From the NCBI GenBank assembly GCA_002730975.1, contig PCBO01000135.1, forward strand, positions 19,647 to 83,646: a stretch of 64,000 nt of DNA. Direction: 5' to 3'. The position numbers and the translations under genes are program-made. Source of the DNA: Opitutia bacterium. Lineage in GTDB: Bacteria; Verrucomicrobiota; Verrucomicrobiia; Opitutales; Seribacteraceae. Under the pieces are notes generated by a model that did not search any database, was not told the origin of the DNA, and worked only from the letters and a program-made list of their open reading frames with translations. Numbering within the stretch: the first letter of the stretch is position 1; the number at the start of each line of letters is the position of its first letter. Of this stretch, positions 26,701 through 34,161 are shown piece after piece.

Positions 26701-26982
26701 TTCGTCGGGATCCTTGGAAAGCACGCGATGCCATAGCTCGCTTTTTCCCAAATCTCCCGCCACAATGGCACGAATACCGTCTCTGTCGTCAAATGCCGAC
26801 TCTTGGATGTCTAGTCGCAGTTTCGCTTTCCTTGATTTTTCCGACGGGCCGTGACAATGGTAGCACTTGCCGGACAGGATCGGCTGTACGTCTCGATTGA
26901 ACTTTATCAATTCCGGGATTTTTCCGGACAATCCCAAACTGAGAGAAATCGATAGAATACCAAGAAGGTAGAATTTGTTCAT
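23794..26982 (-). CDS. PSCyt1-DUF1549-LamG-DUF1553 multidomain cytochrome protein
   Basis: A 1062-residue exported protein (signal about 1-20). In order: a PSCyt1 cytochrome-like domain with heme motif CYHCH (40-44); a DUF1549 (PSCyt2) domain (about 145-355) with a second CxxCH (ECAQCHSHKYDP); a concanavalin-like LamG domain (about 430-640, GIVAHLPLDSFEKS to VRFYDRELSDAEV); and the DUF1553 (PSD1) domain (about 725-1020, PLTARVTANRHWQTIF, NTPMQALITLND). It should be a periplasmic or surface protein that combines electron transfer with carbohydrate binding. It is first in a minus-strand unit with the DUF1501 and DUF3500 genes. Confidence 0.9.
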   Translation of the reverse strand: MNKFYLLGILSISLSLGLSGKIPELIKFNRDVQPILSGKCYHCHGPSEKSRKAKLRLDIQESAFDDRDGIRAIVAGDLGKSELWHRVLSKDPDEVMPPPESKKDLSEREITILRKWIEQGAKWEGHWSFVSLKKPELPKVKNVSWPINPLDHFILATLEKNDLQPSAEADRRTLIRRLSFDLTGLPPTPEEVQAFLNNKSDHAYEALVDRLLDSEAYAERMSLVWMDAARYGDTSVFHDDGPRTMWPWRDWVLRAYRDNMPFDQFTIEQLAGDLLPEATTQQKIASGFNRNHATTDEGGVIAEEFRVEYVVDRVKTTGNVWMGLTMECAQCHSHKYDPISQKEYYQFYAFYNNNADPGMQTRRGNQAPVVNVGNPDDDKKKAVIEIQGKELAKKLDIRKGQAKKAFEQWAEEQFLEVAGKGESKPIEPGGIVAHLPLDSFEKSLTKDLVRKQGENKLHGKAKAIGAGKFGGGLKIEGNGFVEVKGFGDFEWNKPFSYGSWVKAPNGNYSGCVFGKMDEGNNYRGYDLWLQGGLPGAHIVSKWQENAVKVVGTKKIAAKQWQHIFTTYDGSGSAAGTKIYLNGEPLQKKVEADGLNATIVTKKPLRLGRRFNSSFANGLEMDDVRFYDRELSDAEVKALSGSDPIGPLLALAPSDRTPEQTKVLFEHFLNSQDKPYKALIDQRRKIDGQLASLSGNSKINTMVMADNPQNKMRKTFLLMRGNYSSPDKSAEITAETPAFLPPMPENLPKTRLGMAKWLMNPEHPLTARVTANRHWQTIFSEGVVDTPSDFGSQGSWPTHPDMLDWLAADLRDNGWNVKRAIKQMVMSATYRQTSKTSSKHLEVDPLNRWHARAPRFRLMGEFVRDNALAVSGLLLQQFGGSGVKPYQPPGLWVEVSLSGGRRFVADKGEKLYRRSLYTYWKRSAPQPALMAFDTPTREKCVLKRQRTNTPMQALITLNDEQFVEASRVFAERILKSGRSDFNGRLDFAFELATARLSDELRRSVLKSAHDEQLELFQKEPERAKQLLAFGDSKPDESLNSAEHATWTLLASMILNLDETLNRE

Positions 26983-27191
26983 GAAGTTTGTATCGTTCTT
27001 CTAAAAATTAAACATCATTTTCTCTTCTGCGCTATGAGGATGTTATAGAATAATTTATTCATTATAATTCAATCGTTGGACAAATTATCTATGAATCATT
27101 CAAATTTAAATATCGTCTCTGAGAGCGCGCAAGAGAATTTGTCTCAAATGCAACATCATTTTTCCTTGAGTGATTCATTCTTGAAAACTTG
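26983..27191. other. AT-rich intergenic region with promoter candidates
   Basis: This 209-base gap between folK and the cytochrome/DUF1553 gene is clearly AT-rich. On the minus strand TTGAAT, 19 bases, TATAAC is a possible promoter for the DUF1553 gene. A 13-base near-palindrome GAATAATTTATTC lies at 27048-27060. A 34-codon open frame (27091-27195, +) has no ribosome binding site and is not called. Confidence 0.35.
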
Positions 27192-27719
27192 CTAGCTGGT
27201 AATATCTCCTTTCAAACTCAATATATCGGGCAACCAATCTTCGGGATGGTCTAAGAGATGACGGTTTTCAAGATTCTGAAGCATGTCGCTCACTCTTTCG
27301 CCGGTAACCGGGTGGCAATGATCGGGAGCAATCTCAACCAATGGCACTAGAACGAAGTCGCGTTCGGGAATTCGGGGATGAGGGAGCGAGAGCTGTTCGC
27401 TTTCTATGATCATGTCACCGTGCAGGAGCAGATCGAGATCGATCATACGAGGACCATTTGCGTGAATCACCTCTTTTCCTAGAGCATCTTCGACCCCGTG
27501 CAATTGGCGAAGGAAGTCTGGAGGAGAAAGTTCCGTAAGGATTTTGGCTACCGCATTCACGAAGTCGGGTTGGTCTTGAAAACCGTAAGGCGACGAACGA
27601 TATAGGCGTGAAACGGCAATTACATCTCCAAATACGGAAACCAAATCCAAAGCCTTCCCGAAAGTCCTCCGAGGATTCCCAAGGTTCGCCCCCAATCCAA
27701 CGAAAGCTTCAAGTTTCAA
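27192..27719 (-). CDS. folK: 2-amino-4-hydroxy-6-hydroxymethyldihydropteridine pyrophosphokinase
   Basis: FolK transfers pyrophosphate from ATP to 6-hydroxymethyl-dihydropterin, the step before FolP. The motifs are FVGLGANLGNP at the N terminus, SRLYRSSPYGFQDQPDFVNAV, GPRMIDLDLLLHG (metal-binding Asp residues) and LPHPRIPERDFVLVPL. Two starts are possible: ATG at 27737 (181 residues) and TTG at 27719 (175 residues). TTG gives the usual spacing to the GLGANLG motif, reduces the overlap with folB to 11 bases and has AAGG upstream, so it is preferred, though not certain. It is the last gene of the folate operon. Confidence 0.9.
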   Translation of the reverse strand: MKLEAFVGLGANLGNPRRTFGKALDLVSVFGDVIAVSRLYRSSPYGFQDQPDFVNAVAKILTELSPPDFLRQLHGVEDALGKEVIHANGPRMIDLDLLLHGDMIIESEQLSLPHPRIPERDFVLVPLVEIAPDHCHPVTGERVSDMLQNLENRHLLDHPEDWLPDILSLKGDITS

Positions 27720-28059
27720 CCTGCACCTTGATTTCACGAAGACCTAATTTACCTGTATATCGAGGCTTTTCAACGCTGAGCCCAACCTTGCTTACGGGAA
27801 ACGCTTCTCTTAAGCTTTCTGCGAGCACTTGAGCGAATCGCTCCAGCATCTTGCCATCATAGGCAGTGGCAAACTTCTTAATGAAAGCAATCACTTCGCG
27901 ATAGTCGATGCCGTCCGACAATTCGTCGGTTTTCCGTACCTTCTCGAAATTGTACTCAAGTTCGACCGTGACGATTAGATCCTGCGGGGCAAGCAGTTCC
28001 TCCTCCAGCAGACCAATTCGAGCCATCACCTCGATTCCTTTCAATTGAATGCTTCCCAT
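27709..28059 (-). CDS. folB: Dihydroneopterin aldolase
   Basis: A 116-residue FolB, which cleaves dihydroneopterin to 6-hydroxymethyl-dihydropterin and glycolaldehyde. It begins MGSIQLKGIEVMARIG, includes DLIVTVELEYNF and DGIDYREV (conserved substrate-binding Tyr) and ends with VGLSVEKPRYTG. The ATG at 28059 gives the normal family length; a longer in-frame start would add 17 unrelated residues. It is 54 bases after folP and overlaps folK. The active form is usually an octamer in the cytoplasm. Confidence 0.9.
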   Translation of the reverse strand: MGSIQLKGIEVMARIGLLEEELLAPQDLIVTVELEYNFEKVRKTDELSDGIDYREVIAFIKKFATAYDGKMLERFAQVLAESLREAFPVSKVGLSVEKPRYTGKLGLREIKVQVET

Positions 28060-28113
28060 GTTTTTCAAATAGTTTAACTGAATGTCGGTGGACGAAAAAG
28101 GCAAAAGCAAATA

Positions 28114-28944
28114 CTAAGAAAATGGTCCATTCAAGGTGTTGATGACTTCCAATGCCTGTACGGTTTCTCGGACATTGTGAACTCTGATGACTTCGGCGCC
28201 CTTACGAGCACTTTCGATAGCGGCTGCGAGTGAACCGCCCAAGCGGTCCTTGGGGTTAGGAGCACCGCATAGATGGTCTATCCATGATTTTCTGGATGCC
28301 CCTATAAGAATGCCCCAGCGATCGTCGCACAGGGCGTCGAGGTTTTGTATGAGGGCGAGGTTGTGATCGAGGGCCTTGCCAAAGCCGATTCCGGGGTCCA
28401 TCCATACCTTGGGTAACTTTTTGTCGGCGAGACGTTTTGCTTGCCCTTTGAAGAAGGCTAGAACCTCGCCTGTTACGTCGTCGTAGGCGGGAGCGTTCTG
28501 CATGGTCTTGGGCAAGCCTTGGGCGTGCATTAGGACATACCCTGCTTGATGGCGTTCAGCGAGGTCGAAGAGGGTGGTGTCGGACCCGCTCGATACATCG
28601 TTGACGACATGGGCTCCCGCCTCTAGGGCGGCTCGGGCTACATCAGGTTTGGTGGTGTCTATGGAGATGACACACTCGTCCGATGGTAGAGCTTCGATCA
28701 CAGGCATGATCCGACGAAGTTCCTCGTCAACGGAAACTGAGTCACTGCCCGGACGAGTGCTCTCGCCTCCGACGTCGATGAATTGGGCTCCTTCCTCAAG
28801 CATTTGCCAAACTCTATCGACTGCCTTGGCAACCTCTAGGTGTCGACCACCATCGCTAAATGAATCGGGTGTTACGTTCAGGATTCCCATGACGGCTGGA
28901 TACCGTATGCGAAAGTCTTGTCCGTTGAAATTATGTTGTTTCAT
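28114..28944 (-). CDS. folP: Dihydropteroate synthase
   Basis: A 276-residue FolP, which joins 4-aminobenzoate to the pterin pyrophosphate. Signature 1, MGILNVTPDSFSDGG, is near residue 20, and IDVGGESTRPGS is present. VISIDTTKPDVARAALEAGA, VWMDPGIGFGK and GASRKSWI follow in the expected order. It is the sulfonamide target in other bacteria; no unusual substitution was sought. Its ATG overlaps the pabC stop as ATGA. Neighbours on both sides supply its two substrates. Confidence 0.93.
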   Translation of the reverse strand: MKQHNFNGQDFRIRYPAVMGILNVTPDSFSDGGRHLEVAKAVDRVWQMLEEGAQFIDVGGESTRPGSDSVSVDEELRRIMPVIEALPSDECVISIDTTKPDVARAALEAGAHVVNDVSSGSDTTLFDLAERHQAGYVLMHAQGLPKTMQNAPAYDDVTGEVLAFFKGQAKRLADKKLPKVWMDPGIGFGKALDHNLALIQNLDALCDDRWGILIGASRKSWIDHLCGAPNPKDRLGGSLAAAIESARKGAEVIRVHNVRETVQALEVINTLNGPFS

Positions 28945-29723
28945 TCTCCAACTTTAACTGTTTCGAAGGTTTTTTGGAGTTTCAATAGGTTTTTTTGGGA
29001 AGAGCGTTGCCAACGGACTTCAGGAATGGTTGCGAGAGAGACGACCTCGCGACCGGAACCACAGAGGATAATTTCATTAAAGTCGACGAGTTCGTCGAGA
29101 GTTGGTGAACGTCGTTCGATCTCGAAGGTGTTTTTACTTAAAAGAAGTTGGGAAAGAACGATGCCCGGAAGAATGTCTTCCTCGGGAACAACGAGATAGT
29201 TGTCTTGGGCGAAGAGGAGGTTTGAGGTCGCGCTTTCTAGGACTCGGTCGTCAGTCGGATGAACGATTAGAAAATCTTCCTTTCCAATGTCTAGTTCACC
29301 AAGGCGTCCGTACAATTCCTTGTCGAAAGTTGACTTTGCTTCGGGCACCGGTCGAAGGTGCCGGAGTATCCTCGCGGACAGCTCGGGATCGGTCGGGTTG
29401 GCCGGTCGGGCATAGAGAGCGAGGCAATCCTCGTGGAGGCAAACGCGAACGAGGAATGGCGTGGGGAATTGTGTCGAGTGAAGGAAGGTCTCTATATGTT
29501 TGCGAATCTGTACTTGGGAAACGATGGCCTTTATCTCGAGCAGGCATGCGGATTCCTCCAAGCGAGCGAGGTGAGCATGGAGGAAAAGAGGGGTGGGCGA
29601 GGCACCTTCCACTCGAATAGTAGTGAAGGCTCCCTTGCAACCCCAAGGTTGCGGAGGAGTGACGGAAGCACCGTCCCTATCCCATGCAATAGCGGATGAC
29701 GTTGGCGAGAATGGCTTGACCAT
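28941..29723 (-). CDS. pabC: 4-amino-4-deoxychorismate lyase (class IV aminotransferase)
   Basis: A 260-residue PLP enzyme of aminotransferase class IV. GAFTTIRVEG near residue 33, a likely PLP lysine in PEAKST (about 138), VLESATSNLLFAQDN and DILPGIVLSQLL match PabC/IlvE-type proteins. In this folate operon the expected reaction is loss of pyruvate from aminodeoxychorismate to give 4-aminobenzoate. The ATG at 29723 lies 47 bases inside pabA, an unusually long overlap, so a later non-ATG start is possible. A D-amino-acid or branched-chain aminotransferase is the alternative, but context favours PabC. Confidence 0.85.
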   Translation of the reverse strand: MVKPFSPTSSAIAWDRDGASVTPPQPWGCKGAFTTIRVEGASPTPLFLHAHLARLEESACLLEIKAIVSQVQIRKHIETFLHSTQFPTPFLVRVCLHEDCLALYARPANPTDPELSARILRHLRPVPEAKSTFDKELYGRLGELDIGKEDFLIVHPTDDRVLESATSNLLFAQDNYLVVPEEDILPGIVLSQLLLSKNTFEIERRSPTLDELVDFNEIILCGSGREVVSLATIPEVRWQRSSQKNLLKLQKTFETVKVGE

Positions 29724-30258
29724 GACTAGTAAGAAAAGATTCGGGATGGTATTGCATGCCGAAGAGGTGTCTTTCGCAATCCTCGAAGGATAGGGGAACG
29801 TTGCGGACGCGATCGCGAGCAGTGGTCCGAATGCCCGTCGGCAAAAGTGAAAGGCTTGCTGATTCGACTTGAAGCGAGTGGTAGCGACCGACCTTTACGG
29901 GGGGCTCGATACCGGCATAGGTGACGGATTCGGGATCTGTTTCGATTTCGGTTTTCACTCCATGGAGGACTTGCGGTTGTCGAACGATGTGAGCCCCTTC
30001 CTCCTCAAGGATAAGCTGAAAGCCCAGGCAAACCCCAAGGATTGGTTTTTTACCACGCAGTTGGTGATAAAGCGCCTGAGTCTCCGGATAGTCTGCGGGC
30101 TTTCCGGGGCCGGGTGAAAAAACGACCATCCTCGATTCTTCTGAATTTGCTACTTCGGAAGCCTCGAGACGATCGAGCACCACGACTTCCTCAAAGTCTG
30201 AGAGCAGATGCTCGAGATTTCGGGTGAAGGAGTCCTTGTGGTCAACGAGGAGGATCAT
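29677..30258 (-). CDS. pabA: Aminodeoxychorismate synthase glutamine amidotransferase
   Basis: A 193-residue class I glutamine amidotransferase. VDHKDSFTRNLEHLL and FSPGPGKPADYP are typical of PabA/TrpG. The nucleophile is Cys77 in LGVCLGFQ, and the His/Glu pair is in QYHPESF near the end. It releases ammonia from glutamine for the PabB partner. The ATG overlaps the pabB stop (ATGA). It could also serve anthranilate synthase in a bacterium with a shared subunit; no trp gene is nearby. Confidence 0.9.
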   Translation of the reverse strand: MILLVDHKDSFTRNLEHLLSDFEEVVVLDRLEASEVANSEESRMVVFSPGPGKPADYPETQALYHQLRGKKPILGVCLGFQLILEEEGAHIVRQPQVLHGVKTEIETDPESVTYAGIEPPVKVGRYHSLQVESASLSLLPTGIRTTARDRVRNVPLSFEDCERHLFGMQYHPESFLTSHGQAILANVIRYCMG

Positions 30259-31490
30259 CGCAACAGGTCAAGCAGGGCACGTGCCTTTACTCCGTTTTCG
30301 TTGTATTCGTATTTCGGAGAGGAATTCACGACTATGCCGCCGCCCGCTTGGGCAAAGCAACGATCTTCTAGAATCAAGAGAGCCCGAATGATGAGATTGA
30401 GTCGAATCGAACCATCGTCTCCAATAGTGCCAAAGCTCCCTGTGTATGGCCCTCGAAAAGAGGGTTCGAGCGAGTCGATGATTTCGATCGTACGAATCTT
30501 TGGGCATCCCGTGATGGTTCCTCCCGGAAGCATGGCTCGAAGGAGGTCTGCAAGATCACAATCGGAACGAAGCCGTCCCTCGATCGTGGACACGAGGTGA
30601 AAGAGGTGGGCATAGGTCTCCACTTCTCGAAACCGAGCTATCCGGACGCTTCCGGGTTCACAGACTGCGGAAAGGTCGTTTCGTTGGAGGTCGACCAGCA
30701 TGTTGTGCTCGGTTACTTCTTTGGAATCACCAAGAAAACGGGCGATTGCTTCGCTGTCGCAAATACCGGATTTCCGTTCGTGAGTTCCGCCGATGGGGCG
30801 AGTTACGATTTTATCGTCCGTTTTATCGATTACCGTTTCAGGGGAACAACTGACGATTGCAAATTCAGGTTGGCGAATCAAGAAAGCTTCCGGAGAAGGA
30901 TTCGCGGCGTGAAGACGGCGAAAGGCGTCGATGGGATCGATCGAGATTCGGGCTTCGTGACGCTGGGAAATCTTTATCTGGTAGGTCTCCCCGTCGAGAA
31001 TGGCATTTCGAGCAGTGGCGAATACCTTCTGATAATCTTCGAAGGAAAGGTTGCAAATGATCTCTACGGAATTCGCCGAGGGGGTCGGAACCATAGGATT
31101 TAACAAACTTGAGGCTAGTTCCTCTTCGCGATCAGGTAGAGTTGACTCTATGGTTATAAGACTCTCCCTCAAGCGTAAGATCGTTTGCGGGCGGCCGAAA
31201 AAACCCTCCGGAACCGAAATGTCGCGGTCAGCCCTAAGCTGAATACCTGCATGTTTGGCTAGGAATTCGTATCCGAAGAATCCTACCCAACCGGAAAAGG
31301 ACAACCCCGAGGGTGAAACCGTTTCAGCCAGCTTGCCGATTTGCTCTGAACTATTGATCGAATCCAGGGTCAAGGTTTCTGCAAAGTCGAGATAGGCGAC
31401 GAACCCTCTTCCTTGCTCGGTGCCGACCATCAACGGCCCATCCAAATGAGACAAGCTAGCCAGCGCATCAAGAACCTCAATCTCCTTCAT
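30255..31490 (-). CDS. pabB: Aminodeoxychorismate synthase component I
   Basis: A 411-residue chorismate-utilising enzyme of the TrpE/PabB family. The C-terminal catalytic core shows SFEDYQKVFATARNAI, EHNMLVDLQRNDLS, MLPGGTITGCPKIRTIEIID and AGGGIVVNSSPKYEYNE. The place of the PIKGT motif reads PIGGT (codons CCC ATC GGC GGA ACT), so the lysine that acts as nucleophile in E. coli PabB is missing. Context (pabA, pabC, folP) supports PabB; the substitution resembles TrpE (PIAGT). It is coupled by overlaps both to the HAD gene before it and to pabA after it. Confidence 0.83.
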   Translation of the reverse strand: MKEIEVLDALASLSHLDGPLMVGTEQGRGFVAYLDFAETLTLDSINSSEQIGKLAETVSPSGLSFSGWVGFFGYEFLAKHAGIQLRADRDISVPEGFFGRPQTILRLRESLITIESTLPDREEELASSLLNPMVPTPSANSVEIICNLSFEDYQKVFATARNAILDGETYQIKISQRHEARISIDPIDAFRRLHAANPSPEAFLIRQPEFAIVSCSPETVIDKTDDKIVTRPIGGTHERKSGICDSEAIARFLGDSKEVTEHNMLVDLQRNDLSAVCEPGSVRIARFREVETYAHLFHLVSTIEGRLRSDCDLADLLRAMLPGGTITGCPKIRTIEIIDSLEPSFRGPYTGSFGTIGDDGSIRLNLIIRALLILEDRCFAQAGGGIVVNSSPKYEYNENGVKARALLDLLR

Positions 31491-32170
31491 GGCAAAAGAT
31501 CGAGAAGTTCTCGAAAACTCTCTATTCTTAGTATGTTCTTGGGCGATTCATGTTCCTTCTCAGAATAAAGTACGCTGCGCCAACCCGCTGACAAGGCACC
31601 TTGTACATCCCTAGAATAGCTGTCTCCAAGATGACACATATCCTTGGATGTGGTTCCCAGCACTCGTTCCACCTCTTGAAAAATTTTCTTCGAAGGTTTT
31701 TCAAAACCAATCTCGGAGGAAATAAACAGTTCTTCAAATAGTCCGCTTAAACCAAGGTCGCGAAGAACGAGACGAAGACGGGAATCGTTGTTCGAAAGTA
31801 CTGCCAGACGATAGCCACGCGACAAAAGAACTTTAAGGGTGTCGACTACTCCGTCGGCAAGCCGCCAGCATTTTCCCTCGGCAAAAGTTTCCCAGAGTTC
31901 CTCGAACAGGGAATCGTGAATTTCTTTTGGGCAGAATCCTTCGAAGGTGCGCCCCACGATCATACGCCAGAAAGCCCTTTCGTCTACATCGAGTGTGCCC
32001 TTGTTAGACTGCATCTCGGAAAAAACGCGATGGAAGCGCTCGTTTATCTCGCGGTCTTCGGCTGCATAACCTCGGCATCGAGCGGCGTCCGCATAGACGT
32101 TCCCTACGGAAGGCCAAGGCCGCATGAGCGTGCCTGCGGCATCAAAAGTTATGGCTCGAACAGTCGACAT
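31487..32170 (-). CDS. HAD-superfamily hydrolase, HDHD3/DREG-2-like
   Basis: A 227-residue HAD hydrolase and first gene of the folate operon. Motif I reads TFDAAGTLMRP: the nucleophile Asp is present but the usual second Asp (DxD) is Ala, as in the DREG-2/HDHD3 branch. A helical cap follows (SVGNVYADAARCRGY). Motif II is AVLSNND, motif III the Lys in GFEKPSKKIF, and motif IV HLGDSYSRDVQGA. It is coupled to pabB by a 4-base overlap. A phosphatase acting on a pterin phosphate would fit the operon, but this is inference; many HADs are promiscuous. Confidence 0.78.
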   Translation of the reverse strand: MSTVRAITFDAAGTLMRPWPSVGNVYADAARCRGYAAEDREINERFHRVFSEMQSNKGTLDVDERAFWRMIVGRTFEGFCPKEIHDSLFEELWETFAEGKCWRLADGVVDTLKVLLSRGYRLAVLSNNDSRLRLVLRDLGLSGLFEELFISSEIGFEKPSKKIFQEVERVLGTTSKDMCHLGDSYSRDVQGALSAGWRSVLYSEKEHESPKNILRIESFRELLDLLP

Positions 32171-32240
32171 TGTTAAAGTGAATGAAAATTGTTATCCTTT
32201 TTCTCTATTGGTAGAAACTTATAATTGCGCAAGAAAGGGG

Positions 32241-33287
32241 ATGGCTTCAAAAACAGGAAATCTTCAAATCATGCGAGTCTTTCCTAAAGGACAGGGTTTT
32301 ACATTCGGGCTTCTAGGAGCCTTGGCTCTCGCTTGGTACTGGCCCGAGGGTGGAAAACCGGAAGGGCTGTTGAAGCCTGAAGTTACGACAATGGCAGCCG
32401 TGGCCTTAATCTTTTTATTACAAGGTATTAATCTGCCTCTGGGCCAATTACGGCAAGGATTAGGTGACTGGCGACTTCATCTTTTCATACAATTTTTTTC
32501 CTTCGTCTTGTTTCCTTTGGCAATCTTAGGGTTAGTTGTCTCGGAGATGATTTCAGCTCCATGGGCTCCCGGATTCCTATTCCTCGCAATCCTCCCCACA
32601 ACCATTTCGACCGCTATAGTTTACACTTCGGTTTCGGGTGGAGATTCAGTTGCCGCAACTTTCAACGCTACGCTTTCCAATCTCTTGGGGATAATTGCAG
32701 TGCCCTTGTGGTGCGCCTTTTTTGTTTTCCCGATTGAGGGTATCACCATGGTTAAAGAATCTTCCGATAGTTTTTTCAGCGAATTCCTTGCGAAGTTGCT
32801 TGGACTCATACTTACACCGCTTTGCGTAGGTCTCTGGTTTCGCAGAATCCTCGGTAATCAAACTTCTGCTCGTCACAAACGATCCCTGCGTAATCTCTCC
32901 TATGGTTGCGTACTCTTCATCGCCTATGCTGGTTTCTGCCAAGGTTTCCTTGGGTCAGGCAATGGCTCGGTGGCAATTGACTGGGAGGTGCTGGTGTGGG
33001 CGACTATATTGCTTGTCTGGGTTAAGTGCTCTACATGGGGATTGTCGGGGCTATTGGGATTTGAACGAAATAGGCGACTGCCCGCCTTCTTTTGCTCCTC
33101 ACAAAAATCCTTGGCCGTGGGCTTGCCTATGGGCCAGTTGCTTTTTGGGCTTGAACATCCCAGACTGTTTTTTCTGCTGTTTCCTTTGATAGTCTATCAC
33201 ATGCTGCAGCTCTTGATAGGAGCCATCCTTTTGGGGCATTGGCAGGGCAGTAAACCCCAAACCTTTCTATCGAAAGATTCCCTTTAG
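32241..33287 (+). CDS. SBF-like (bile acid:sodium symporter family) membrane protein
   Basis: A 348-residue protein with about nine or ten hydrophobic segments and the SBF-like (PF13593) pattern: LIFLLQGINLPLGQLRQGL near the start, LPTTISTAIVYTSVSGG in the middle and FFCSSQKSLAVGLPMGQLL near the end. The start is uncertain: ATG 32241 has AAGGGG directly before it, ATG 32271 lies closer to the first membrane segment, and an ATG at 32124 would run back into the divergent HAD gene. Relatives move organic anions with sodium. It is divergent from the folate operon and shares its upstream region. Confidence 0.78.
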   Translation: MASKTGNLQIMRVFPKGQGFTFGLLGALALAWYWPEGGKPEGLLKPEVTTMAAVALIFLLQGINLPLGQLRQGLGDWRLHLFIQFFSFVLFPLAILGLVVSEMISAPWAPGFLFLAILPTTISTAIVYTSVSGGDSVAATFNATLSNLLGIIAVPLWCAFFVFPIEGITMVKESSDSFFSEFLAKLLGLILTPLCVGLWFRRILGNQTSARHKRSLRNLSYGCVLFIAYAGFCQGFLGSGNGSVAIDWEVLVWATILLVWVKCSTWGLSGLLGFERNRRLPAFFCSSQKSLAVGLPMGQLLFGLEHPRLFFLLFPLIVYHMLQLLIGAILLGHWQGSKPQTFLSKDSL

Positions 33288-33326
33288 GATTGCTCGGTTT
33301 TACTTTTACCGTGTTTTAACGATTCC

Positions 33327-34136
33327 GTGATCTGCAAGACTTTTAAGCAAAAGGAAAAAATGCGCGAAGCCGGACGAGCCGCTGCTACTGTGTTGCACAA
33401 GTTGTGCGCCATGGTGGAAGCGGGGATTTCCACTTTGGATTTGGATGAAGCCGGGGGGAAACTGATGAAGGAAGTGGGTGTCACAAGCGCCTGCAGGGGC
33501 TACAGAGCCGGTTCCAAGGTTTTTCCTTGTTATACTTGTTTGTCTGTCAACGAGGAAATTGTTCACGGTATTGGCTTGCCCGAAAGAAGGCTGGAGTCGG
33601 GGGACATTATCTCCGTGGACGTGTGCATCTCTTGTGATGGTTACATTGGCGATAATTGTCGAACGGTGCCCGTAGGAAAAGTTTCCCCTGACGTGGAACG
33701 TTTGATGCGAATCACCGAAGAGTCCCTTTTCCTCGGGATCGATCAAGCCGTTCACAAAAACAGGGTGGGGGATGTTTCCAGGGCAGTCCAGAACCACGTC
33801 GAAGATGCAGGCTTTGCGGTAATAACGAATTTCGTGGGACACGGGGTTGGCAAGACACTTCACGAAGACCCTCAAATCCCAAACTATGGCCAAGCGGGTT
33901 CCGGTCCCAGATTGAAAAAAGGCATGGCTGTATGCATCGAGCCCATGGTGAACACCAAAAGTTCAAAGGTTAAGATGGCTGAAGACGGATGGACCGCTTT
34001 GGCGGTAGACGGTATGCCATCGGCTCACTTCGAACACACGTTGCTCGTCGATGAAGAGAGGGCGGAAATAATTACAATTCCTGAAGGCTTCGAAAAGGCT
34101 GAACATTTTTTCGCTGCCTCAACGTCAGTAGCTTAA
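33327..34136 (+). CDS. map: Methionine aminopeptidase, type I
   Basis: A 269-residue MetAP that removes initiator methionine from new proteins. The start is GTG 33327. The five metal ligands are in place: D98 (ISVDVC), D109 (YIGDNC), H172 (GHGVG), E205 (IEPMV) and E236 (HFEHT); H80 (EEIVHGIG) matches the substrate-binding histidine. GHGVGKTLHEDPQIPNYG is the classic signature. There is no N-terminal zinc finger or SH3-binding extension. It stands between the SBF transporter and the exonuclease gene on the same strand. Confidence 0.94.
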   Translation: MICKTFKQKEKMREAGRAAATVLHKLCAMVEAGISTLDLDEAGGKLMKEVGVTSACRGYRAGSKVFPCYTCLSVNEEIVHGIGLPERRLESGDIISVDVCISCDGYIGDNCRTVPVGKVSPDVERLMRITEESLFLGIDQAVHKNRVGDVSRAVQNHVEDAGFAVITNFVGHGVGKTLHEDPQIPNYGQAGSGPRLKKGMAVCIEPMVNTKSSKVKMAEDGWTALAVDGMPSAHFEHTLLVDEERAEIITIPEGFEKAEHFFAASTSVA

Positions 34137-34161
34137 CAACTCTTGAAAGGAGAATCACCTT

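Noticed and set aside
14527..27041. Shared 11-base string TTCTGCGCTAT before the ABC gene (about 14527) and in the gap at about 27026
   Set aside because: Many shared 11-mers are expected by chance in 64 kb, and the two are placed differently relative to their genes.
27091..27195. 34-codon open frame in the AT-rich gap
   Set aside because: No ribosome binding site, no homology that I recognise, and its end runs into folK on the other strand.
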